DNA of 64,000 nt from CAVQMC01 sp963713505. Its GTDB lineage: Bacteria > Bacteroidota > Ignavibacteria > Ignavibacteriales > Ignavibacteriaceae. The stretch spans positions 1 to 64,000 of the forward strand of contig CAVQMC010000029.1 in NCBI GenBank assembly GCA_963713505.1, given 5' to 3'. The translations under genes were made by a program, and so were the position numbers. How positions within the stretch are numbered: position 1 is the first letter of the stretch; every line of letters begins with the position of its first letter. The notes under the pieces were generated by a model, which was not told where the DNA came from, did not search any database, and was given only the letters and a program-made list of their open reading frames with translations. Of the stretch, positions 56,201 to 62,702 are shown piece after piece.

Positions 56201-57067
56201 ATAAGTTTTTGCATGAATAATTTTGAAGTCTGAATCATCTAAAATTTCAAAACTTGTTTTTGAAGTCTCGTTAACAGATTTAATATTTTCATCTGTTTGA
56301 TTGTATGAAAAAGTAATTTTTTTATAAAGTTTTTGAAATGCCTGGTTATCACTTAATTTATTTTTTAGCTGTGATGCTTCTTCATAAGCATTGCGGTATT
56401 GAAATGTTGCGGCAAGACTTTCTAATTTAAGTAGAGATGCCGTTTCTTTTTCTTTTTTTAGAAGGGAGTTTTTTCCAATTATTTCAGAGGCCCAAATTGT
56501 AAACCAAAATTCTTTTTTATTAAAAGATTCTTCTGCTTCTTCCAATAAAGGTATATTGTTTTTTCTGGAAGTAAAATATGTTTCAGGTTTATAATCTTTA
56601 CAGATTTTTATCCATTCTTTAATCTGATTTATTTTAGTCTTTTCAGCTTTATCAAAAGCTTGAATTTTGTTTATTTCTTCCAGACTTTCATTAAATTTTC
56701 CCAAGCCTGCCAAAGCTCTGGAAATATTTAAAAGTTTCCATGTAAGCATTTCTCCATCGGCATTTTTTACTGAATTTAAATCTTCCAGAGCTCCGGCATA
56801 AATTCCCATTCTTATTAAAAAATAAGCTCTGTAAAGTTTGGATTCTGATTTAAAATTGTCGGATTTAACTGATAAATCGGCTAATTCTAATGCGCGTTTG
56901 GGATTTCCATTTTCTAAAGTAGCCCATGCTAAGCAAATTGCGGCTTTTGGATCGTCAGGGGTTTCATTATATGCTCTAACAGCAGAAGTAAGAGCCATTC
57001 TGCTTCTGCCATGATTCAAATGCTCTAAAGCTTCATTTACAAGTTCTTTTATTTCATCCGTAACCAA
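53204..57067 (-). CDS. TPR protein with three tandem CbbX/SpoVK-type AAA+ ATPase modules
   Basis: About 1287 residues. Numbered from an upstream ATG, TPR-like helices fill residues 1-270 (NHGRSRMALTSAVRAYNETP, NGNPKRALELADLSVKSDN), and a beta-rich domain lies at about 285-425 (LRSKRRTYLLKFNEENIRYI, RGQGKVEIHLTGKPVFSRWF). Three AAA+ modules follow at about 286-residue spacing. Walker A is GKPGTGKTSIARLLG, GNPGTGKTTVARLFS and GNPGTGKTVVARLLS (near 505, 793 and 1080). Walker B in each is FIDEAYTL or FIDEAYSL, and each has an SRF arginine finger (LKSRFNHIF, IKSRFSKLI, LQSRFGNNF). The TTG at 57067 with GGAG upstream is the likely start (MVTDEIKELV); an ATG further up is possible. CbbX/SpoVK/EccA proteins normally have one or two modules. 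Confidence 0.85.
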   Translation of the reverse strand: MVTDEIKELVNEALEHLNHGRSRMALTSAVRAYNETPDDPKAAICLAWATLENGNPKRALELADLSVKSDNFKSESKLYRAYFLIRMGIYAGALEDLNSVKNADGEMLTWKLLNISRALAGLGKFNESLEEINKIQAFDKAEKTKINQIKEWIKICKDYKPETYFTSRKNNIPLLEEAEESFNKKEFWFTIWASEIIGKNSLLKKEKETASLLKLESLAATFQYRNAYEEASQLKNKLSDNQAFQKLYKKITFSYNQTDENIKSVNETSKTSFEILDDSDFKIIHAKTYDVLDNLRSKRRTYLLKFNEENIRYIGIEVVVKNPFYGKRTLEVKGKAIWYLNDKEVGRNNFILNLHKEWRMVEFVQSWGTEVPGFWNRGQGKVEIHLTGKPVFSRWFLVGNSESVNFEKTDEFDIPKEDTDRPKTEQPFSVVDASNKMSEDQPLEELMSELNEYIGLGKVKQSMKDFIDYLQFVNERKRLGLQEDEKTSFNCIFLGKPGTGKTSIARLLGKIFKSIGLLKNGHVIEVDRAALVGQYIGETAQKTEKVIKEALGGLLFIDEAYTLVKNNNGQDFGNEALEILLKRMEDNNGEFAVIAAGYPDQMTSFINSNPGLKSRFNHIFYFDDYNPDELAKIFNLIASKENYSLDEDALNLLKSKFTNNYKNRDSSFGNARLVRNYFNEAKVNLSKRCLKYPKDVRTKKLLTTITKDDLELTLGSSSDSNYQFKIDNEALNELLKKVNDLVGLKNVKEEITEIVKLAKFYSDQNENLYEKFNSHFVFVGNPGTGKTTVARLFSQIYNALGILPKGHLVEVDRQSLVGGYVGQTAIKTSALIDKAIGGTLFIDEAYSLTKKSSGDDFGSEVIDTLIKRMEDDRGKFLVIAAGYTNEMNQFLNSNPGIKSRFSKLITFEDYSPDELFEIADNQIKSKNHLLDVTVKEQLKKYFNKVYRNRDKNFGNARFIRTAVEDTLKNHLLRIADIPSSKRTEKEIQTIRIDDIKDLIFSKKQKENVTSEGDQELLNQYLDELNSLAGIDSVKKQVNKLITSLKVAKIRRSRGMNVMTKNLHSVFVGNPGTGKTVVARLLSKIFREMGLLEKGHLVEVDRSALVAGYEGQTSAKTISIIEKAIGGTLFIDEAYTLSKGSLDFGNEAIETLIKKMEDYQDKLIVIAAGPPDEMKEFLNSNPGLQSRFGNNFTFNDFTPREMLEIALHISEENGYVLDEGAWQLMLDLCSVLYNYRDKNFGNARTVRNILYKAISNQEERLLTLADIKDEDLVTITINDVEKIDFNEL

Positions 57068-57186
57068 ACAAAAACTCCATAATTTCCCAATAATCATCAA
57101 AAATTAAGCCATTAAAGTTAAATATCTTAGAAATAATATAAAATCAAAATGAAAATTTTAAAGAATTTTTAACCTTTAAAAATAAA

Positions 57187-57210
57187 AAAGGCGGGAAAAA
57201 TCCCGCCTTT
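57187..57210 (-). terminator. Terminator of groES-groEL
   Basis: AAAGGCGGGA (57187-57196) pairs with TCCCGCCTTT (57201-57210) across a 4-nt loop, a 10-bp perfect GC-rich stem. On the minus strand it is followed by TTTTTTATTTTT. It lies 48 bases beyond the groEL stop and separates the chaperonin operon from the AAA+ gene. Confidence 0.9.
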
Positions 57211-57257
57211 AATTTTACAAGTAAGTTTACTTTTAGGTAAGATATTTTACCGGAATA

Positions 57258-58901
57258 TTAATACATTCCGCCCATATCACCCATTCCGCCGCCTGGCATT
57301 GGAGGCATTGGAGCTTCTTTTTCTTTCTTTTCGTAAACAACTGCTTCTGTTGTGATTAATAATGCTGCTACGGAAGCTGCATTTTCAAGAGCTGTTCTTG
57401 TAACTTTAGTAGGATCGATGACTCCTGATTTTACAAGATTTTCATAAGTTTCAGAAGCTGCATTAAATCCATAGTCATCCTCTTTGGCTTCTTTAACTTT
57501 TTGAAGAACTACTGAACCTTCTAGACCTGCATTATCAACAATTTGTCTTAATGGTTCTTCAAGAGCTTTTTCAATTATTTTGACTCCTGTTGATTGATCT
57601 AAATTGTCGCCTTCTAATTTTGCTAAAGCAGAAATTGCTCTTATTAAAGCTACTCCGCCGCCGGCTACAATTCCTTCTTCAACTGCAGCACGGGTTGCAT
57701 GTAAAGCATCTTCAACACGGGCTTTCTTCTCTTTCATTTCAACTTCTGTAGAAGCACCTATTTTTAAAACAGCAACACCGCCTGATAATTTAGCAAGTCT
57801 TTCTTGTAACTTTTCTTTATCGTAATCGGAAGTGGTTTTTTCAATCTGAGCTTTAATTTCATTAATTCTCTTTTTGATATCCGCTGATTTTCCGGCACCT
57901 TCTACGATAGTTGTATTGTCTTTGTCAATAACAACTTTTTTAGCAGAACCTAAGTAAGAAACAGTTGCATTTTCTAATTTAAATCCTCTTTCTTCAGAGA
58001 TTACTGTTCCGCCGGTAAGAACTGCAATGTCTTCCAGCATAGCTTTTCTTCTGTCGCCGAAACCGGGAGCTTTAACAGCAGCTACTTTTAATGTCCCGCG
58101 GATTTTATTAACAACTAAAGTTGCTAAAGCTTCACCTTCAAGATCTTCAGCAATTATCAACATTGCTTTACCTTGCTGTGCTACTTTTTCAAGTACAGGT
58201 AAAAGATCTTTCATTGCGGATATTTTTTTATCATGAATTAAGATATAAGGGTCTTCTAATTCTGTTTCCATTGTTTCTGTATTTGTAACAAAATATGGAG
58301 ACAGATAACCGCGGTCGAACTGCATACCTTCTACAACATCCAAACCGGTTTCTGTTCCTTTTGCTTCTTCAACAGTAATAACGCCGTCTTTACCGACTTT
58401 TTCCATTGCATCTGCAATTAAATCGCCGATTGATTTATCATTGTTTGCGGAAATAGCACCAACTTGTGCAATCTCATTTCTTCCTTCAACATCTCTGCTG
58501 ATTTTTTTCAAATATTCAACAACTTTAGTTACTGCTAAGTCAATTCCTCTTTTAAGATCCATAGGGTTTGCACCGGCAGTAACATTCTTTAAACCTTCAC
58601 GGTAAATTGCTTGAGCTAAAACAGTAGCGGTTGTAGTTCCGTCACCGGCAACATCACTGGTTTTGGAAGCAACTTCGCGTACCATTTGCGCGCCCATATT
58701 TTCTACTGCATCTTCCAATTCAATTTCTTTAGCAACGGAAACACCGTCTTTAGTAACAGTCGGTGCACCGAATTTTTTTTCTAAAACAACATTACGTCCT
58801 TTTGGACCTAGTGTAACTTTTACGGCGTTGGCTAATTTATCAACACCCTTTTTAAGTTTATTTCTTGCTTCAACATCAAATTCAATTAATTTTGATGACA
58901 T
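57258..58901 (-). CDS. groEL: 60-kDa chaperonin GroEL
   Basis: A 547-residue protein. VKVTLGPKGRNVVLEKKFGA, KEIELEDAVENMGAQMVREV, SDVAGDGTTTATVLAQAIYR (ATP loop DGTTT) and ISANNDKSIGDLIADAMEKV are typical, and the C-terminus is the Gly/Met tail MPPMPGGGMGDMGGMY. It forms the double heptameric ring that folds proteins with GroES. Length is standard (about 545). It lies 31 bases after groES and shares its CIRCE promoter. Confidence 0.98.
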   Translation of the reverse strand: MSSKLIEFDVEARNKLKKGVDKLANAVKVTLGPKGRNVVLEKKFGAPTVTKDGVSVAKEIELEDAVENMGAQMVREVASKTSDVAGDGTTTATVLAQAIYREGLKNVTAGANPMDLKRGIDLAVTKVVEYLKKISRDVEGRNEIAQVGAISANNDKSIGDLIADAMEKVGKDGVITVEEAKGTETGLDVVEGMQFDRGYLSPYFVTNTETMETELEDPYILIHDKKISAMKDLLPVLEKVAQQGKAMLIIAEDLEGEALATLVVNKIRGTLKVAAVKAPGFGDRRKAMLEDIAVLTGGTVISEERGFKLENATVSYLGSAKKVVIDKDNTTIVEGAGKSADIKKRINEIKAQIEKTTSDYDKEKLQERLAKLSGGVAVLKIGASTEVEMKEKKARVEDALHATRAAVEEGIVAGGGVALIRAISALAKLEGDNLDQSTGVKIIEKALEEPLRQIVDNAGLEGSVVLQKVKEAKEDDYGFNAASETYENLVKSGVIDPTKVTRTALENAASVAALLITTEAVVYEKKEKEAPMPPMPGGGMGDMGGMY

Positions 58902-58932
58902 TATTTTTCCTCCGTTAATTTATTTTCAAACT

Positions 58933-59232
58933 TTATTTTTCGATAATTGCAAAAATGTCGCTCTCGCGCATAATTAAATATTCTTTTCCGTCAATAGTAA
59001 CTTCCGAACCGCTGTATTTCCCGTAAAGAACTTTGTCTCCAACCTTAACTTCCATTTTTACTGTTTTACCATCGTCAGCAACCTTGCCTGGGCCGGCAGC
59101 TACAATTGTTCCTTCAACTGGTTTTTCTTTTGCTGTATCGGGAAGAATTATTCCGCCTTTGGTTTTTTCTTCTGCTTCTTTAGGCTGAACAATCACTCTG
59201 TCTGCTAATGGTTTTAAATTGATTTTTGCCAT
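58933..59232 (-). CDS. groES: 10-kDa co-chaperonin GroES
   Basis: A 99-residue protein. LKPLADRVIVQPKEAEEKTK opens it, with GGIILPDTAKEKPVEGTIVA as the mobile loop region and VGDKVLYGKYSGSEVTIDGK near the end. It caps the GroEL ring. The ATG is preceded by AGGAGC (59237-59242). It is first in the operon under the CIRCE operator. Confidence 0.98.
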   Translation of the reverse strand: MAKINLKPLADRVIVQPKEAEEKTKGGIILPDTAKEKPVEGTIVAAGPGKVADDGKTVKMEVKVGDKVLYGKYSGSEVTIDGKEYLIMRESDIFAIIEK

Positions 59233-59267
59233 AATTTAGCTCCTATTTATATTTTTTGAAAAAATTA

Positions 59268-59294
59268 TTAGCACTCTTAAATAGCGAGTGCTAA
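59268..59294 (-). promoter_or_regulatory. CIRCE operator (HrcA-binding site)
   Basis: TTAGCACTC (59268-59276), nine bases, GAGTGCTAA (59286-59294): the exact consensus of the CIRCE inverted repeat. It lies 36 bases upstream of the groES start. HrcA repressor binds it and releases on heat stress. The hrcA gene is not in the window. Confidence 0.97.
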
Positions 59295-59490
59295 TATACT
59301 ATCATTGGGAAATTTTGTCAAGAATCACAGTTCTTATTAATTGCTTATATCAAATATTTGTGATTAAAATCGCTCTAATTTTTGGTTTGAATAATCAAGA
59401 GAAGAGGAATTTTATTAAAAATGAATACTTTGTTTTAATTCTGTATATTTTGAGCGAAATTAAAGAGATATTTTAAAACCAAAATCATTT

Positions 59491-60288
59491 ATGGATTATA
59501 AAAAATTCAAATTACGGAATGAGTTAAAAGAACTTATCACAATAATCCGCGGTTTGGATAAAAAAGTTATTTATATTTTCTTATCAGTTGCTGTTTTGCA
59601 GACAATCTCCTGGTATTATACTTCGAGGAACTTTTTCCGGTTAAATCTTTTCAATCATTATCAATTTGATCCTAATGTTTATCTATATGAATTTCTTTAC
59701 TGGTTTGTCGGTGATTTTTTTACTTTCTTTGTTTTATCAATATTGATCATCAAATTTTTATTCAAAGAAGAATTAAAAGATTACGGTTTAAAATTCGGTG
59801 ATTATAAAACAGGAATTAAATTATCTATAATCTTTATTATAATTATGCTTCCGATAATTTGGTTTGTATCTTCAGAGCCAAGTTTTGTTAATACTTATCC
59901 TCAACTAGTATCTGCAAGAAATTCCTGGAATATTTTTTTTATTTTTGAAGCAGGGCTTTTAATTTATCTTGTAGCATGGGAATTTATCTGGCGCGGCTTC
60001 ATGCTGTTTGGGCTTGAAAAAAAATTTGGCTATTATGCGGTGTTAATCCAGATGATTCCGTTTTTAATTTTACATAACGGAAAACCTGCTGCAGAAACTT
60101 TCGGAGCAATTCTAGGCGGAATTGCATTGGGTATTTTAGCTTATAGAACAAGATCAATTTTTTATTGCGTTCTTACTCATATGAGTGTTATGTTTAGTAT
60201 AGATTTAATTACAACTTTAAGATACAGAGCAGAAGATTACGGAGTCGGTATTTCATCTTTAATTAATATTCTTCATAAACTTTTTTAA
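59491..60288 (+). CDS. CPBP-family intramembrane protein
   Basis: A 265-residue protein with about six to eight membrane segments. The CPBP (Abi/CAAX protease-like) core is at residues about 155-240. LVAWEFIWRGFMLFGLEKKF is motif 1, with only one Glu (WEFIWR) where EExxxR is usual. FLILHNGKPAAETFGAILGG is motif 2, with the His and a helix, and YCVLTHMSVMFSIDLI is the last His/Asp segment. The family includes the type II CAAX prenyl endopeptidases and bacteriocin-immunity proteins, and bacterial roles are mostly unknown. It lies 11 bases before pdxJ and may be co-transcribed with it. Confidence 0.75.
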   Translation: MDYKKFKLRNELKELITIIRGLDKKVIYIFLSVAVLQTISWYYTSRNFFRLNLFNHYQFDPNVYLYEFLYWFVGDFFTFFVLSILIIKFLFKEELKDYGLKFGDYKTGIKLSIIFIIIMLPIIWFVSSEPSFVNTYPQLVSARNSWNIFFIFEAGLLIYLVAWEFIWRGFMLFGLEKKFGYYAVLIQMIPFLILHNGKPAAETFGAILGGIALGILAYRTRSIFYCVLTHMSVMFSIDLITTLRYRAEDYGVGISSLINILHKLF

Positions 60289-60299
60289 GGAAATTAGAA

Positions 60300-61010
60300 A
60301 TGAGATTTTCATTAAATGTCGATCATATTGCAACTTTAAGAAATGCAAGAGGCGAATTTTCTCCGGATCCGGTTGCATTAGCCTTGCTTGCAGAACAAGC
60401 CGGCGTTGATGGAATTGTTGTTCATTTAAGAGAAGATAGAAGACATATTAATGAAAGAGACGTCAGGTTATTAAGAGAATTAATTACAACAAAATTAGAT
60501 CTGGAAATGGCAGCCACAGATGAAATAGTTAAAATAGCCTGCGATGTCGGTCCTGAACTTTCTACAATAGTTCCGGAAAAAAGACAAGAACTAACAACAG
60601 AAGGGGGAGTTAATGTTATTGATAACAGTTCAAGATTAAAAGATGCAATTTCAGAACTTCATAATGCTGAGGTTGAAGTTTCATTATTTATTGAACCTGA
60701 TTTAAATCAGATTGATGCTGCAGCGGAAATCGAATCTGATTTTATTGAAATACACACTGGTGTTTTTGCAAATGCTGTTTCGGAAGAAGAGCAATTTGAT
60801 GAATTAGAAAAAATCCGTATTGCCGTTAAACATGCTAAAAAATTGGGGCTCGGTGTAAATGCCGGGCATGGATTGAATTATCAAAACATAAAGATTTTTA
60901 AAGAAATAAAAGATATAGACGAAGTAAGCATTGGGCATGCAGTTATTGCCAGAGCAGTTTTTGTGGGTCTGAAGGAAGCAGTCCGGGAAATGATTAGATT
61001 GATTGGATAA
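60300..61010 (+). CDS. pdxJ: Pyridoxine 5'-phosphate synthase
   Basis: A 236-residue TIM-barrel protein. RFSLNVDHIATLRNARGEFS contains the catalytic His near residue 9-10, GVDGIVVHLREDRRHINERD the next catalytic His/Arg, LDLEMAATDEIVKIACDVGP the catalytic Glu, and VPEKRQELTTEGGVNV, GLGVNAGHGLNYQNIKIFKE (third His) and EVSIGHAVIARAVFVGL the phosphate sites. It joins 3-amino-2-oxopropyl phosphate and deoxyxylulose phosphate to PNP in vitamin B6 synthesis. Length is standard. Confidence 0.96.
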   Translation: MRFSLNVDHIATLRNARGEFSPDPVALALLAEQAGVDGIVVHLREDRRHINERDVRLLRELITTKLDLEMAATDEIVKIACDVGPELSTIVPEKRQELTTEGGVNVIDNSSRLKDAISELHNAEVEVSLFIEPDLNQIDAAAEIESDFIEIHTGVFANAVSEEEQFDELEKIRIAVKHAKKLGLGVNAGHGLNYQNIKIFKEIKDIDEVSIGHAVIARAVFVGLKEAVREMIRLIG

Positions 61011-61015
61011 ATGAA

Positions 61016-61090
61016 TTCAACCACTATGGTAGAATAATTATAATTAAACCATTATGGTTGAAAATATTAAATTCAACTAAATAAGTTGAA
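61016..61090. promoter_or_regulatory. Three evenly spaced 19-bp inverted repeats upstream of satD
   Basis: Sites with 7-bp arms and a 5-nt spacer: TTCAACC-ACTAT-GGTAGAA (61016-61034, 6 of 7 pairs), TTAAACC-ATTAT-GGTTGAA (61044-61062, 6 of 7), and TTCAACT-AAATA-AGTTGAA (61072-61090, 7 of 7). Their centres are at 61025, 61053 and 61081, exactly 28 bases apart. They fill the gap between pdxJ (ends 61010) and SatD (starts 61144). Such spacing looks like operators for a dimeric DNA-binding protein; the SatD protein itself has a C-terminal helix-turn-helix. Confidence 0.75.
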
Positions 61091-61143
61091 AGTATGATTT
61101 TATTTGATTACCTTAATAACTAACAATATTAAGGCTCAATCAG

Positions 61144-61776
61144 ATGGCAAAAAAAATAGCATTAATCGGTGATATTGTATCTTCCCAAAAAATCAAAAAC
61201 AGAGCCGAAATACAGAAAAAACTAAAAGCACTCTTTAAAAATATTAATGCTAAATCCGGTTCAATAGAATCTCCATACACAATTACTCTTGGCGACGAAT
61301 TTCAAGCGGTGTATAAAAACCCGGAAAGTCTATTTAAAAATATATGGGAAATATTGTTAGCAGTTTATCCTGAAAAAATAAGATTTTCAATCGGAATAGG
61401 GGAGTTAAGCACTCCAATAAATAAAAAGCAGGCAATTGGAATGGACGGCCCGGCATTTTACTCAGCAAGAAACGGTTTAGAGGAAATTAAACAAACATCA
61501 TACACAATCAACATCTCAGGTGATAAAATTCCAAATGAAAATTTATTGAGGCAATCATTATATTTAATTTCATTTTTATCTCATGGCTGGAAGAAAACAA
61601 GATTGCAAATTATTAAATTAATGTATGATGGTTTGACAGTAAAAAAAATTGCCAAAAAAATAAAGATATCTGATAAAGCAGTTTATAAAAACATTAATGC
61701 CGGTGCACTTAATGTTGTAATCAATTTAACAAATGAGATTGAATCTGTAATAAATATAACTCAGAAACAGAAATAG
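61144..61776 (+). CDS. SatD-family protein with C-terminal HTH
   Basis: A 210-residue protein. KKIALIGDIVSSQKIKNRAE, SPYTITLGDEFQAVYKNPES, and FSIGIGELSTPINKKQAIGM with DGPAFYSARNGLEEIKQT are the SatD family signature. The C-terminal part LQIIKLMYDGLTVKKIAKKI plus KISDKAVYKNINAGALNVV is a helix-turn-helix. SatD proteins are named after an acid-tolerance locus in streptococci and are widespread in Bacteroidota, usually next to a DUF3307 membrane protein; function unknown. The operator-like array lies directly upstream. The start ATG at 61144 directly precedes the conserved MAKKIAL. Confidence 0.82.
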   Translation: MAKKIALIGDIVSSQKIKNRAEIQKKLKALFKNINAKSGSIESPYTITLGDEFQAVYKNPESLFKNIWEILLAVYPEKIRFSIGIGELSTPINKKQAIGMDGPAFYSARNGLEEIKQTSYTINISGDKIPNENLLRQSLYLISFLSHGWKKTRLQIIKLMYDGLTVKKIAKKIKISDKAVYKNINAGALNVVINLTNEIESVINITQKQK

Positions 61777-61777
61777 T

Positions 61778-62524
61778 TTGAATTTCTTTTACATATTAAA
61801 TATTATAATTTTTATTCGTTTGTTTTTTCTTTTCAGAGATAACCCTGTTTCGAAAGGGAAAACAATTTTGATGATAGTTCTCCAAATTATTCCTCTATTT
61901 GTTTTTGATTTAAATGCGTCTTTATTCTTACTATTTATTTTAATTTTATTGATCAATCTTCTTTTATACTTCTTTGAAAATAAAGAATTTAATCTTAACT
62001 CGGTTAGGTTTTTATCTTTAACCGTATTTATAATTATTGGAGGATTTTTTAATTCTTCAGTTACTCTGCTTAATTATAATTCAAATATTGTTAATTGGAT
62101 ACAAAGTTTAGGCCGGATTAATTATCTGTTTAACGGAATTCATAAAATAAATTGGCTGCATTTGAATTTAATTTTATTTGGTGTCCTTATACTTTTAAAT
62201 GAAATCAATTTTCTAATAAGATATTTTTTCGAAAAACTTTCGTTATTCCCGGGCGGTTTAGAGAATGAATCTGATAAAAAGAAAATTGATACTCAAGAAT
62301 ATAATGCCGGTCGTGTAATTGGAATGCTTGAAAGATTTTTGATTTTCTTATTTGTTTTATTCGGCCAGTATACCGCGATAGGTTTTATAATTGCTGCCAA
62401 AGGATTTACGAGATTTAAAGAACTGGATAAAAGAGAATTTGCAGAATATGTCCTTATTGGAACTTTACTTTCGGGCGCATTTGCATTTATAGTTGCGTTA
62501 ATTGTAAAAAGTTTGTTAGTCTAA
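61778..62524 (+). CDS. DUF3307-like membrane protein, partner of SatD
   Basis: A 248-residue protein with seven or eight hydrophobic segments and a TTG start one base after the satD stop. The C-terminal core QEYNAGRVIGMLERFLIFLF, then LFGQYTAIGFIIAAKGFTRF and FAEYVLIGTLLSGAFAFIVA, matches the signature of the DUF3307 family that sits beside SatD (aGkxIGxLER, IGFxIAAK, GTLLS). It is all-membrane. The weak ribosome site and the immediate adjacency suggest coupling to SatD. Role unknown. Confidence 0.75.
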   Translation: MNFFYILNIIIFIRLFFLFRDNPVSKGKTILMIVLQIIPLFVFDLNASLFLLFILILLINLLLYFFENKEFNLNSVRFLSLTVFIIIGGFFNSSVTLLNYNSNIVNWIQSLGRINYLFNGIHKINWLHLNLILFGVLILLNEINFLIRYFFEKLSLFPGGLENESDKKKIDTQEYNAGRVIGMLERFLIFLFVLFGQYTAIGFIIAAKGFTRFKELDKREFAEYVLIGTLLSGAFAFIVALIVKSLLV

Positions 62525-62702
62525 TCTTTCCATGGAAAAAATCCGCTCATTAAAATTAATCTAAATCAAATAACATCAATTATTTACACTTTCGTGATAA
62601 TTTTTATCCACCGGATTTATACATTAAAACCAAATCAGAATAAATTCTAATAATTTATTACTTTTTTGTTCGCGGTTTGTTGAAAAATCATCGGAGGAAT
62701 TA

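Noticed and set aside
57604..58236. Plus-strand open frames opposite groEL
   Set aside because: Shadows of the strongly biased groEL codons; no start signals or motifs.
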